Shown: piece after piece, positions 44,105-52,995 of the stretch
Layout: each line of letters begins with the position of its first letter
Numbering within the stretch: position 1 is the stretch's first letter
Assembly (NCBI RefSeq): GCF_030811215.1
Contig: NZ_JAUSQM010000001.1
Coordinates: 558,001 to 622,000, forward strand
Direction: 5' to 3'
Length of the DNA stretch: 64,000 nt
DNA from: Nocardioides massiliensis
GTDB taxonomy: Bacteria; Actinomycetota; Actinomycetes; Propionibacteriales; Nocardioidaceae
The notes under the pieces: model-generated
What the model saw: the letters and a program-made list of their open reading frames with translations, nothing else
What the model was told of the DNA's origin: nothing
The model's database searches: none
Made by a program: the position numbers and the translations under genes

Positions 44105-44977
44105 TCAGAGCCAGTCGCCGCCCGCACCGATGGCCATCATGCGGCCGAGGGCGTCGGCGGACCAGGTCTCGGCCGGGGCGGGCTCGGGGCGGGGCGCCTG
44201 CACGGGGTCACCCCGCAGGGCCCGGCCGATCTCGGTGGTGGCCTGCACGAGCGGAGGGACGAGCCGCTCCAGCGGCGCGCGCAGGTCGCCGGTCACCGAC
44301 ACGGCCGCGATCGGACCGTCGTGGCCGCGCACCGCGGAGGCGACGCAGGCGATGTCGGGCACGCACTCGCCGCGCTCGAACGCGATGCCGCGGCGCTCGC
44401 GCACCCGCCGCAGCTCCTGGTGCAGCACGTCGCGCGAGCCGATGGTGCGCTGGGTGTGTCGCTGCGGCGCCGGTCCGATGTAGAGGTCGACCTCCTCGGC
44501 GGGCAGCCAGGCCAGCATCGCCTTGCCGAGCGCGGTGCAGTGCGCCCGCATCCGCTCCCCCACCTTCGACGGCACCGTGCGCGCGAAGCGTCCGCCCAGC
44601 TTGTCGAGGTAGCGCACGTGGTCGCCGTCGAGGACGGCGAGGTGGACGACGAGGCCGGTCGTGAGCTGCAGCTCGGACAGCCACGGCGAAGCGGCGCGTC
44701 GGACGTCCTCGTGGACCGCGGCGTCGGTGCCGCCGCCCATGCGTGCCCGTCCGCCGAGTGCGTAGCCGGTAGCGGTGTGGTCGAGCCAGGAGAGCTCGAC
44801 CAGCCGGGTGAGGATCCGGTGCGTCGTCGAGCGCGGCAGCCCGCAGCGGCGTACGACCTCCTCCAGCGGCAGCCGCTGGTGGGTCGAGTCGAACGCATCG
44901 AGGATGCGCGTCATCCGGTCGACCATCGACGGCGGCACGCCTGCCGCCTCCTTCTCCACCACGGGCGCGTTCGTCAC
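44105..44977 (-). CDS. IclR-family transcriptional regulator
   Basis: A protein of about 290 residues. The winged helix-turn-helix (LEEVVRRCGLPRSTTHRILTRL) is followed by the IclR effector domain with MRAHCTALGKAMLAWLP and the Cys-containing AFERGECVPDIACVASAVRG. IclR proteins commonly control aromatic catabolism. I prefer the GTG at 44977 (VTNAPVVEKE) because GGAGG is five bases upstream; other starts are 44989 (ATG) and 45004 (GTG). It lies inside the catabolic cluster and is its likely regulator. Confidence 0.88.
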   Translation of the reverse strand: MTNAPVVEKEAAGVPPSMVDRMTRILDAFDSTHQRLPLEEVVRRCGLPRSTTHRILTRLVELSWLDHTATGYALGGRARMGGGTDAAVHEDVRRAASPWLSELQLTTGLVVHLAVLDGDHVRYLDKLGGRFARTVPSKVGERMRAHCTALGKAMLAWLPAEEVDLYIGPAPQRHTQRTIGSRDVLHQELRRVRERRGIAFERGECVPDIACVASAVRGHDGPIAAVSVTGDLRAPLERLVPPLVQATTEIGRALRGDPVQAPRPEPAPAETWSADALGRMMAIGAGGDWL

Positions 44978-45081
44978 ACCGACCTCCATCTCGGCTGCGC
45001 GCACAGGGGCGCTCAGTCGACGGGACGCTAGCAGTGACTGGCGTCACCCGAGCGGCCGTTCCCACTGAGGGCAACGGCACC

Positions 45082-45912
45082 TCACACGGGCGGGAAGACC
45101 GGCCCTCCGAACATCGCGCGTGGCGACACCGGCCGCCCGCCGTCGGGCTCGACGACGCCGTACTCCTGCGCCGCCTCGGCCGTGATGAGCACGCCTCCTG
45201 CGTGCCGGGCGACGTCGGGGTCGGCGGCGACCGCGGCGAGCACCCGGCCCTGCAGCTCCGGCGTCTCCGCGTCACTCACCGGGACGCCGGCGATGTCCGT
45301 GACACCGCTCGCCAGCAGCTGCTCGGTGCGGACGAGCCCGGGCCACAGGGAGATCACGGTGACGTCGGTGCCCTTGAGCTCGACGGCGGCGTCGTGGGTG
45401 AGCTTGTCCAGGGCGGCCTTGCTCATCCCGTAGAGCGTCGAGTGCAGGTAGGCCCGCGTGCCGACGGAGGTGATGTTGACGATCAACCCCCGGCCCGCCG
45501 CGAGCATCAGCGGGACGGCCCGGTGGGTCGCGACGTAGTGCGCGCGCAGGCCGATGTCCATGAGCGGCTCCCAGTCCGACAACGGCCGGTCCCAGAACTT
45601 CTCGGGCTGGGCGTGGTTCATGCGCGGCCCGGCCCAGACGTTGTTGACCAACAGGTCGAGTCGTCCCGCCTCCGCGTGCACCCCGTCGACCAGGCTCTGC
45701 ACCTGCTCGTCGTCGGTGTGCTCACACACCCACGCGCGGCCACTGCTGCCGGCGGCCTCGACGCGCTCGACGGTCGCGGCCAGGCGGTCGTGGTCGCGCC
45801 CCGAGACGTGCACCGTCCATCCGGCCTCCGCGAGTCCGACCGCGATGCCCTGCCCGACGCCCTTGCTCCCGCCGGTCACGAGTGCGACGCGGCCCTCCCC
45901 CGAGCGGCTCAC
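45082..45912 (-). CDS. SDR-family oxidoreductase
   Basis: A 276-residue classical-type short-chain dehydrogenase. It has TGGSKGVGQGIAVGLAEAG, LLVNNVWAGP, the Ser in VNITSVGTRAY and the catalytic YGMSK. The start GTG 45912 overlaps the stop of the SnoaL-like gene (GTGA), so both are co-translated. It probably oxidises or reduces a hydroxyl/keto group of a pathway intermediate; the substrate is unknown. Confidence 0.88.
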   Translation of the reverse strand: MSRSGEGRVALVTGGSKGVGQGIAVGLAEAGWTVHVSGRDHDRLAATVERVEAAGSSGRAWVCEHTDDEQVQSLVDGVHAEAGRLDLLVNNVWAGPRMNHAQPEKFWDRPLSDWEPLMDIGLRAHYVATHRAVPLMLAAGRGLIVNITSVGTRAYLHSTLYGMSKAALDKLTHDAAVELKGTDVTVISLWPGLVRTEQLLASGVTDIAGVPVSDAETPELQGRVLAAVAADPDVARHAGGVLITAEAAQEYGVVEPDGGRPVSPRAMFGGPVFPPV

Positions 45913-46421
45913 TGGTGGAACCCGTCGACGATCTGGACCTCGTCCCCGAGCGGGCGGATCATCGACCACAGGACGCGCACCTGGCACGAGCGGATGCGCC
46001 ACTGCCCACCCTCGACCTCATACCGGTCGTCGTACTCGATCGCGCTCAACCGCTCGACCCGCTCGACCGTGTCGACCTGACGGAACCGCAGCGACCACTG
46101 CCCGCGCGCCGTCGTCGCACTCTCCACCACGATCTCCGGATGCATCGCGTGGTGCATGTCGAAGATCGTGTAGCCGCCGTCCACCTCGCGCAGCGCGACG
46201 TTGCGGAAGACCTCCGCGATGCCGTCGGCGTCGTCGAAGCGCCCCACGCGCGGTCCGTAGTCGACGAACGCGCCCTTCGCGACGAAGCAGTCACGGAACA
46301 CGTCCGGCTCCTTGGCGTCGCAGGCCCGCAGGTAGCGGTGCTTGAGCACCTTGATCGCCTCGATGGCTTCGAGGCGGGTGATCCGGTCCTCGAGGCTGGC
46401 GCGCTCGGTGGTCTCGCTCAT
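45909..46421 (-). CDS. SnoaL-like (nuclear transport factor 2 fold) protein
   Basis: A 170-residue protein of the NTF2-like superfamily that includes ring hydroxylating dioxygenase small subunits, steroid isomerases and SnoaL cyclases. Typical features are the first helix ITRLEAIEAIKVLKHRYLRA, CDAKEPDVFRDCFVAKGAFVDYG, HHAMHPEIVVE and the end IRSCQVRVLWSM. The ATG 46421 overlaps the ABC ATPase stop (ATGA) and has GGAG upstream. Its place in the cluster suggests an isomerase or hydratase step, which is inference. Confidence 0.8.
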   Translation of the reverse strand: MSETTERASLEDRITRLEAIEAIKVLKHRYLRACDAKEPDVFRDCFVAKGAFVDYGPRVGRFDDADGIAEVFRNVALREVDGGYTIFDMHHAMHPEIVVESATTARGQWSLRFRQVDTVERVERLSAIEYDDRYEVEGGQWRIRSCQVRVLWSMIRPLGDEVQIVDGFHQ

Positions 46422-47434
46422 GCGGACGTCTCCTGGGTCTCGGGGTCTGCGGGGTCGTGGTCCGCGTCGGGGTCGGGCTCGACGAGGTGGCAGGCCACGT
46501 CTGCGCCACCGGAGCGCCGCTGCAGGGGCACCTCGGTGCGGCAGCGGTCCACGACGAGCGGACAACGGGTGTGGAACAGGCACCCGGCCGGCGGGTTGGT
46601 GGGGTCCGGCAGGTCGCCCTCCAGCTTCGTACGCCGCCGCTGCCGTTGGACGACCGGATCGGCGATCAGCGCGGCCGACAGCAGTGCCTGGGTGTAGGGG
46701 TGCTGGGGCCGGGCGAAGACCTCGTCGGTGGGTCCGACCTCCACCACGGTGCCGAGATACATCACCGCGACCCGGTCGGCGATGTCGCGCACCACACCGA
46801 GGTCGTGGGTGATGAACAGGCACGCGATGCCGAGCTCGGCGATGAGGTCCTCGAGCAGGCGCAGGACCTGGTTCTGCGTGGAGACGTCGAGCGCGCTCAC
46901 GGCCTCGTCGGCGATCAGCAGCTGCGGGCGCAGGATCAGGGCCCGGGCGATCGCGATGCGCTGGCGCTGACCACCGGAGAACTCCTGCGGGTAGCGGTCG
47001 GCGTGCTCCTCCCGCAGGCCCACTGCCTGCAGCATCTCCACCACCGTCGTACGCCGCTCGCGGGCGTCCATCGAGGTGTGGACCCGCAACGGCTCGCCGA
47101 CGGAGTCGAGGATCCGCATCGCGGGGTCGAGCGAGGAGTAGGGGTCCTGGAAGATCATCTGCAGGTCCCGGCGCTTCGCCCGGAGCTCGCGGCGCGAGAG
47201 GCTCGTGAGGTCCTGGCCGTCGAACCGGACGGTCCCGGCCGTCGCCGGCAGCAGCTGAGCGATGCCGCGCACGGCGGTCGACTTGCCCGAGCCCGACTCC
47301 CCGACGATCGCCAGCACCTCGCCGCGCTGGACGTCGAGGTCGATGCCGCGCACGACCGGGGACGAGCGGCCCAGACGGCGGCCGTAGCCGACGGTCAGTC
47401 CACGGACCTGGAGCAGGGGCTGCGACGTGCTCAC
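46418..47434 (-). CDS. Peptide-type ABC transporter ATPase (DppF/OppF-like)
   Basis: A 338-residue ATPase: Walker A GESGSGKS, signature FSGGQRQRIAIARAL, Walker B LLIADEAVSALD and the oligopeptide/dipeptide C-terminal region with Cys (PPAGCLFHTRCPLVVDRC). The start GTG 47434 overlaps the stop of the DppD-like gene by 4 bp. Together with the next four genes upstream it makes a complete ABC importer. In this setting the cargo may be a pathway substrate rather than a peptide. Confidence 0.93.
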   Translation of the reverse strand: MSTSQPLLQVRGLTVGYGRRLGRSSPVVRGIDLDVQRGEVLAIVGESGSGKSTAVRGIAQLLPATAGTVRFDGQDLTSLSRRELRAKRRDLQMIFQDPYSSLDPAMRILDSVGEPLRVHTSMDARERRTTVVEMLQAVGLREEHADRYPQEFSGGQRQRIAIARALILRPQLLIADEAVSALDVSTQNQVLRLLEDLIAELGIACLFITHDLGVVRDIADRVAVMYLGTVVEVGPTDEVFARPQHPYTQALLSAALIADPVVQRQRRRTKLEGDLPDPTNPPAGCLFHTRCPLVVDRCRTEVPLQRRSGGADVACHLVEPDPDADHDPADPETQETSA

Positions 47435-48438
47435 GGGGCCACCTCCGCTGCGGGCCTCGAGGGGGTCAGGGCGAGCTCGTCCACGCGGATGCAGCGGCTC
47501 GACCCGGTGACGGTGGGCAGCAGCGGGATCGGCGCCGCCTCGCAGGCCGGGCGCACATGGGCGCACCGGGGCGCGAACCGGCATCCGGCCGGATACTCCG
47601 TCGGCAACGGCGGATGACCAGGGATCACGGTCTCGCCGCCCCGGCCGTCGACCTGGGGCATCGAGCCCATCAGTGCCGCCGTGTAGGGGTGGCGGGGACG
47701 TGCGAACAGGTCGAAGCACTCGGCGTGCTCGACCACCTGGCCGGCATACATGACCACGACGTCGTCGCAGATGTCGGCGACCACACCCAGGTCGTGGGTC
47801 ACCAGGGCGACGCCCATGCCCAGGTCGGCGGCGAACTCCCGCAGCAGGTCGAGGATCTGCGCCTGGATCGTCACGTCCAGCGCGGTCGTCGGCTCGTCGG
47901 CGATCAGCAGGTCGGGCTCGACAGCGAGCGCCATCGCGATCATGACGCGCTGGCGCATGCCGCCGGAGAACTCGTGCGGGTACTGGTGGATGCGTTGCGC
48001 GGCCCTGGGGATCCCGACCATGTCGAGCACCTCGACCGCCCGCTGGCGGGCGGCGCTGCGGGAGCCGCCCCGGTGCCGGCGGACCACCTCGGCGATCTGC
48101 ATCCCGACCGTGAACGCCGGGTTGAGGCTGGTCATCGGCTCCTGGAAGATCATCCCGATCTCGTTGCCGCGTACGTCGGACAGTGCCCGGTCGTCGAGGG
48201 TGACCAGGTCGCGGCCCTTGAACTCGATGCTGCCTCGGGCGACCCGGCCGACGCGCTGGTCGAGCAGGCGCAGGACGGAGAAGCAGGACACCGACTTGCC
48301 GGACCCGGACTCACCGACCAGCCCGACGACCTGCCCGCGGGCGACGTCGAAGGACACGTCGGTCACGACCGGGGTCCAGGAGCCTCCCACCCGGAACTCG
48401 ACGCTGAGGTCCTTGACCGACAGCAAGGTCTCGCCCAT
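47431..48438 (-). CDS. Peptide-type ABC transporter ATPase (DppD/OppD-like)
   Basis: A 335-residue ATPase with Walker A GESGSGKS, signature FSGGMRQRVMIAMAL, Walker B LLIADEPTTALDVT and the family's C-terminal Cys region (YPAGCRFAPRCAHVRPAC), which in relatives can bind an Fe-S cluster. It lies 3 bp after the permease gene and overlaps the second ATPase. Confidence 0.93.
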   Translation of the reverse strand: MGETLLSVKDLSVEFRVGGSWTPVVTDVSFDVARGQVVGLVGESGSGKSVSCFSVLRLLDQRVGRVARGSIEFKGRDLVTLDDRALSDVRGNEIGMIFQEPMTSLNPAFTVGMQIAEVVRRHRGGSRSAARQRAVEVLDMVGIPRAAQRIHQYPHEFSGGMRQRVMIAMALAVEPDLLIADEPTTALDVTIQAQILDLLREFAADLGMGVALVTHDLGVVADICDDVVVMYAGQVVEHAECFDLFARPRHPYTAALMGSMPQVDGRGGETVIPGHPPLPTEYPAGCRFAPRCAHVRPACEAAPIPLLPTVTGSSRCIRVDELALTPSRPAAEVAP

Positions 48439-48441
48439 GGC

Positions 48442-49392
48442 TCAGCGTCCCTTCCCGGCGTCGCGGCCCACGGAGTCGGCGATGCCGTCGCCGAGCACGT
48501 TGCAGGCCAGGACGCAGGTGACGATCGTGACGGCCGGGACGATGACCGGCCAGGACGTGTAGAACCACGCCGCGCGACCCTCGGCAAGCATGCTCCCCCA
48601 GCTCGCGGCGGGTGGCTGGACGCCGAGACCGAGGAAGCTGAGCGACGACTCGGCGAGGATCGCGAAGCCGAGCGCCAGACTGATCTGCACGGCCAGCGGC
48701 GAGACGACGTTGGGGACGACGTGGTGGCGCAGCACCCACGAGGTCGGCGTGCCGATGCTGCGCGACGCCTCGATGTAGGTCTCCTCGCGGATCGCGAGGG
48801 TGGCGGCGCGGGTGACGCGGTAGAAGCGCGGCACGAAGACCACACCGATGGCCAGCATCGCGTTGGTCAGGTTGGGACCCATGACACCCACGATCGCGAG
48901 CGCGAGCAGCAGCGGCGGGAAGCTCAGCAGCGCGTCGGCCACGCGGGACAGGACGGCGTCCCACCAGCCGCGCAGCAGTCCGGCGACCAGGCCGGGCGGG
49001 ACACCGAACAGCAGGCCCACCGCGACCGAGGTCAGCGCGGCCTGCGCGGCCACGCGAGCGCCGTACATCAGGCGGGAGAGCGTGTCGCGGCCGAGGCTGT
49101 CGGTGCCCAGCAGGTGTCCGTCGGACAGCGGGGGCAGCCGGCGCGCCGTCAGGTCCTGGGCGATGGGGTCGACCGGGGCGAGCCACGGCGCCAGGAGCGC
49201 CACGAAGGCCCAGAGGAGCAGCACCGCCAGGGCGAAGCGGTTCACCCACGGACGGGCGACACGGCGCAGGAACTCGCGTCGCGGCGACCGGGAGCTACGG
49301 CGCGCCTTCGAAGGACCGGCCGGCGCAGCACCTGCTGCCTCGACCGCGTCGACGGCGCGGGTCACCGGCTCGGGAGTCAGACCGGAGGTCAC
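48442..49392 (-). CDS. Peptide-type ABC transporter permease (DppC-like)
   Basis: A 316-residue inner-membrane permease. An N-terminal cytoplasmic stretch precedes the first membrane helix (FALAVLLLWAFVALLAPWLAP); the domain GTDSLGRDTLSRLMYGAR is the hallmark of the DppC family. Five further hydrophobic segments and the EAA loop (EASRSIGTPTSWVLRHHVVPN) follow. Its GTG overlaps the DppB stop (GTGA). Confidence 0.93.
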   Translation of the reverse strand: MTSGLTPEPVTRAVDAVEAAGAAPAGPSKARRSSRSPRREFLRRVARPWVNRFALAVLLLWAFVALLAPWLAPVDPIAQDLTARRLPPLSDGHLLGTDSLGRDTLSRLMYGARVAAQAALTSVAVGLLFGVPPGLVAGLLRGWWDAVLSRVADALLSFPPLLLALAIVGVMGPNLTNAMLAIGVVFVPRFYRVTRAATLAIREETYIEASRSIGTPTSWVLRHHVVPNVVSPLAVQISLALGFAILAESSLSFLGLGVQPPAASWGSMLAEGRAAWFYTSWPVIVPAVTIVTCVLACNVLGDGIADSVGRDAGKGR

Positions 49393-50363
49393 TGCATCTC
49401 CCCTCGGGGGTTGAGGTAGCCGTAGGTCAGGTCGACCGCGAGGCTGGCGAGGACGGTCACGCCGACGGTGACGACGACCATCCCCTGGATGGCGGGCAGG
49501 TCGCCGGCGAGCACGGCGCGGACGGCGAAGTCGCCGAGGCCCTGGATGCCGAAGACCGTCTCGATCACCGCCGTGCCGCCCAGCAGGTAGCCCACCTGGA
49601 TGCCGAAGACGGTGACGACGGGCATCAGGGCGTTCTTCAGCGCGTGCTTCCACACGATCGTCCGCGACGACATGCCCTTGGCCAGGGCGGTCCGCACGTA
49701 GTCCTGCTGCAGCACGCTGGCCAGGGACGCCCGCAGCTGACGGGCGATCTCCGCCGCCGCGACGAGGCCCAGTGCGAGGCCGGGGAGCAGCAGGTGGCTC
49801 AACCACGCCCACCAGCCCTCGGCGAGCGGGGTGTAGCCCGCGGCCGGCAACCACCCGAGCTGCACGCCGAAGAACATGGCCAGCAGCAGACCGAGGACGT
49901 AGTTCGGCGTCGCGAGCCCGATGGTGCTCCCCACCGTGACGGCCCGGTCCTCCCAGCGCCCGGCCCGGCGGCCCGCGAGGACGCCGGCCGGGATCCCGAT
50001 GAGCAGCGCGATCGCGAGCGCGACGACCGTCAGCGACACAGTCACCGGCATCCGCGCGAGGATCATGTCCAGCACGGGGGTCTTGAAGGTGTAGCTGGTG
50101 CCCAGGTCGCCCTGGGCGAGACCCAGGAGGAAGGACCCGAACTGCTCCCAGACCGGGCGGTCCAGGCCGAGGTCGACCCGGACCGCCTCGACCTGAGCGA
50201 CGGTCGCCCCCTCGCCCGCCACCTTCTCCGCCGGGTCACCGGGGATCAGGAAGACCAGGCTGAAGGCGACCAAGGTGACGATGGCGAGCAGGGGCACGAC
50301 CAGTGCCAGTCGGCGACCCACCATCGGGAGCACGCGGCGAAGCGTGGCCGTACCCCTGCTCAT
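49389..50363 (-). CDS. Peptide-type ABC transporter permease (DppB-like)
   Basis: A 324-residue permease. The first membrane segment (RRLALVVPLLAIVTLVAFSLVFLIPGDP) is typical of DppB, including the conserved PGDP. The EAA loop reads RTALAKGMSSRTIVWKHALKN. Six membrane segments are visible. It follows the binding-protein gene after a 16-bp gap. Confidence 0.93.
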   Translation of the reverse strand: MSRGTATLRRVLPMVGRRLALVVPLLAIVTLVAFSLVFLIPGDPAEKVAGEGATVAQVEAVRVDLGLDRPVWEQFGSFLLGLAQGDLGTSYTFKTPVLDMILARMPVTVSLTVVALAIALLIGIPAGVLAGRRAGRWEDRAVTVGSTIGLATPNYVLGLLLAMFFGVQLGWLPAAGYTPLAEGWWAWLSHLLLPGLALGLVAAAEIARQLRASLASVLQQDYVRTALAKGMSSRTIVWKHALKNALMPVVTVFGIQVGYLLGGTAVIETVFGIQGLGDFAVRAVLAGDLPAIQGMVVVTVGVTVLASLAVDLTYGYLNPRGEMQ

Positions 50364-50379
50364 CGTCAGATCCTCATTC

Positions 50380-51918
50380 TCACTTGGTGATGCCGACGCC
50401 GCGGAACTCGCTGATGCCGACGACGGTCGGCTCGTAGCCCACGACCGAGTTGTTGCACGCGGTGCCGACGTCGTTGAAGGTCAGCGGCACGACGCCGCCG
50501 TCCTCGAGCACGATCCGCTGCACCTCGGCCAGGGCCTCGCCGCGCTCGGCCTCGTCCTCGATCGCGTTCGCTGCCTCGAGCGCCTCGGCGAAGCCCGCGG
50601 GCTCGGCCTTGGAGACGTTGAGCGGCGAGGCGTCGTCGAAGTACGCCGCGAAGAGCATCGTCGGGTCCGGTCGACCGGTCCACCCGGTGATGGACGCGTC
50701 GCCCTCGCCGCGCAGGAAGTTCACGCCCATGTCGGCCGGCGGGAGCGCCTTGATGTTCATCGTGACGCCGACCTCGGCGAGCTGGTCCTTGATGACCTCG
50801 GCCGTGGTCACGAACTGCGGGATGCTCAGGGTCAGCGCGGTGAACTCGAACCCGTCGGCGAGCCCGGCGTCGGCGAGCAGGGCGCGCGCCGCGTCCGGGT
50901 CGTGGGTCACGAGGTCCGCCACGGGCTCGTTGGGCACGTAGTAGTCCTCGGGGAACAGACCCTTGGCGGCCTCACCCATGCCCTCCTGGGCGGCCTGCAG
51001 GACGGCCTCCCGGTCGATGGCGAGGTTGAGCGCGCGGCGCACCCGCGGGTCACCGAACTCGCTCTTGGTCTGGTTCGGGTAGAAGACGGTCTGCGTCAGC
51101 ACCGTGCGCGCCTTGACCTGCGCGTCGGGCACCTGCTTGGCCGGCTCGATCATCGCCGGCGAGACCAGGATGCACTCGAACTGACCCGAGCCGAGCGCGT
51201 TGATGTTGGTCTGCGGGTCGAGCTGGACGCTGACCTCCATGCCGGCCAGCTTGAGGGCGTCCTCGTCCCAGTAGTCCTCCGTGGCGGCCAGGACGTACTT
51301 CGAGCCCGGCTCCTGCGAGGTGAGGGTGAAGCGCCCGAGGCCGTCCGGCTGCGTGGCGAGGGACTCCGCGTCGGCGAACGCCGCGGGGTTGACGATCATG
51401 CCGGCGAGGTCGGAGAAGATCAGGACCAGGTGCACACCCGGCTCGTTGAGCGTGAGCTCGACGGTCCGCTCGTCGACCGCGGTGACCTCGGCGATGGCGA
51501 GCAGCTGCGTGGAGGAGACCGAGTCGGGCTCGCGCGCACGGTCGATGTTGGCTTTGACGGCCTCGGCGTCGAGCGGCGAGCCGTCACCGAAGGTGAGCCC
51601 CTCGCGCAGGGTGAAGGTCAGCTTCGTCATGTCGTCGGAGAACTCCCACGACTCGGCGAGGCCGGGGACGGCGCGGCCGTCGACGTCCTGGTGGACCAAC
51701 CGGTCGTAGACCAGGTTGAGCAGGACGAAGTCGGACTGCGAGCGGGTCTTGTGGGGGTCGAACGACGTGACACCTGCCGAGGCGGCGTACCGCAGCACCG
51801 CCGACGTGTCGACCGCAGCGTCGTCCGCCGCGTCGGTCGGGGCGTCGGAGCCGGAGCCCGAGCACGCCGCGACCAGCGCCAGACATCCCGCCGCGGCGAG
51901 GACCTTGAACCGATTCAT
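50380..51918 (-). CDS. ABC transporter substrate-binding lipoprotein (family 5, DppA-like)
   Basis: A 512-residue extracytoplasmic binding protein. The signal peptide ends in the lipobox LVAACS, so the mature protein is a lipoprotein. Family 5 features are SFDPHKTRSQSDFVLLNLVYDRL, LAESWEFSDD, VRRALNLAIDREA and the C-terminal YFDDASPLN region. Ligands of this family include peptides but also opines, nickel and plant or bile-type compounds. It starts the transporter part of the operon, 130 bp after the dioxygenase. Confidence 0.93.
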   Translation of the reverse strand: MNRFKVLAAAGCLALVAACSGSGSDAPTDAADDAAVDTSAVLRYAASAGVTSFDPHKTRSQSDFVLLNLVYDRLVHQDVDGRAVPGLAESWEFSDDMTKLTFTLREGLTFGDGSPLDAEAVKANIDRAREPDSVSSTQLLAIAEVTAVDERTVELTLNEPGVHLVLIFSDLAGMIVNPAAFADAESLATQPDGLGRFTLTSQEPGSKYVLAATEDYWDEDALKLAGMEVSVQLDPQTNINALGSGQFECILVSPAMIEPAKQVPDAQVKARTVLTQTVFYPNQTKSEFGDPRVRRALNLAIDREAVLQAAQEGMGEAAKGLFPEDYYVPNEPVADLVTHDPDAARALLADAGLADGFEFTALTLSIPQFVTTAEVIKDQLAEVGVTMNIKALPPADMGVNFLRGEGDASITGWTGRPDPTMLFAAYFDDASPLNVSKAEPAGFAEALEAANAIEDEAERGEALAEVQRIVLEDGGVVPLTFNDVGTACNNSVVGYEPTVVGISEFRGVGITK

Positions 51919-52048
51919 TGCTTCTCCTCAGTGAGTCCCACCCGAGCTTGGGGGGCGTAACACGCGTCACACAGCAGTGCGTGCGCAGGGATCCTGACCG
52001 CCGGACCGGCGGCCAGGAGGGGCGGTCCCGATCACCGGGACGTGGCGA

Positions 52049-52981
52049 TCAGGCCTTCATCGAGAAGGCCGCGAGCGGCTCGGAGCCCGACCAGTCGTGG
52101 CCCCAGTAGCTGTCGGCCGTGATCTCCTCGGCCGTGTAGTAGGTCTCGTCGACCCGCATGCCCTCGGTGCCGTACTCGATGTCCCACCCGCCGGGGGCGC
52201 GGACGTAGAAGCTGACCATCTTGTCGTTGGTGTGCCGGCCGAGCGTCGACGACAGCGAGAACCCCGCGGCGTTGACCTTGTCGAGGGCACGACCCACGGC
52301 ATCGAGGCTGTCGACCTCGACCATCAGGTGCACCATCCCCGGGGGGTCAGCGTGCGGCGCGGGGCACACGGCGAGCGTGTGGTGACGCTGGTTGATGCCG
52401 AGGAACCGGATCCGCCGCGGCGGGCCCTCCGCCCCCGGACCACCGAGCTTCATCGCCCCGCGCGGAAGGAAGCCGAGCACGTCGCAGTAGAAGTCGACCG
52501 TCTCCTGCTGCCGCGGTGTCGGGAGGACGATGTGACCGAGACCCTGCTCGCCGGTGACGAACCGCTGGCCGTGCGCGGTGCGCAGCGGGCTGTGGTCGAG
52601 GACCGGGCCGAAGAACACCTCCACCGGCGTGCCCGCGGGGTCGGTGAACCCGATCGCGGCCTCGATGCGCCGCTCCTCGCACTCCTCGAGCGAGAGCCGG
52701 CGGACGCTGATCCCAGCGGCCTCGACCGTGCGCTCGACCTCGGCGAGGCCGTACTGGTCACGGACCTCCCAGCCGACGCCGAGGACGCGGTCGTCGCTGC
52801 CCGGGAGGACGACGAGGCGGGCCTCGCGCTCGTCCACCCGCAGGTAGAGCCCATCGGCGTGGGGTCCGGTGGTCTCCTGCATCCCGAGCGCGTCGACCGT
52901 CAGGTCCCGCCAGCGGGGGACGTCGGCGGTCTGCACACGCAGGTAGCCGAGCGAACGGATGACAGGGGGCTGACGATTCAT
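52049..52981 (-). CDS. Extradiol ring-cleavage dioxygenase (type I, HsaC/BphC-like)
   Basis: A 310-residue two-domain Fe(II) enzyme that opens a catechol ring next to the hydroxyl groups (meta cleavage). The N-terminal module starts IRSLGYLRVQTADVPRWRDL. The C-terminal module contains the expected iron ligands: His in GLGHIVLPTP, His in RHHTLAVCPAP and Glu in WDIEYGTEG; the second-shell HTNDKMVSFYV is also conserved. The ATG 52981 was chosen; another ATG lies five codons upstream. It follows the monooxygenase gene by 14 bp. Confidence 0.93.
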   Translation of the reverse strand: MNRQPPVIRSLGYLRVQTADVPRWRDLTVDALGMQETTGPHADGLYLRVDEREARLVVLPGSDDRVLGVGWEVRDQYGLAEVERTVEAAGISVRRLSLEECEERRIEAAIGFTDPAGTPVEVFFGPVLDHSPLRTAHGQRFVTGEQGLGHIVLPTPRQQETVDFYCDVLGFLPRGAMKLGGPGAEGPPRRIRFLGINQRHHTLAVCPAPHADPPGMVHLMVEVDSLDAVGRALDKVNAAGFSLSSTLGRHTNDKMVSFYVRAPGGWDIEYGTEGMRVDETYYTAEEITADSYWGHDWSGSEPLAAFSMKA

Positions 52982-52995
52982 GGTGGTCCTCTCCA

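Noticed and set aside
42125-45031. 968-codon open frame on the plus strand
   Set aside because: It lies antisense to the monooxygenase, LLM and IclR genes, all with full family motifs; its own product has no recognisable features.
47557-49419. 620-codon open frame on the plus strand
   Set aside because: Antisense to the ABC transporter genes; composition is only the mirror of their codons.
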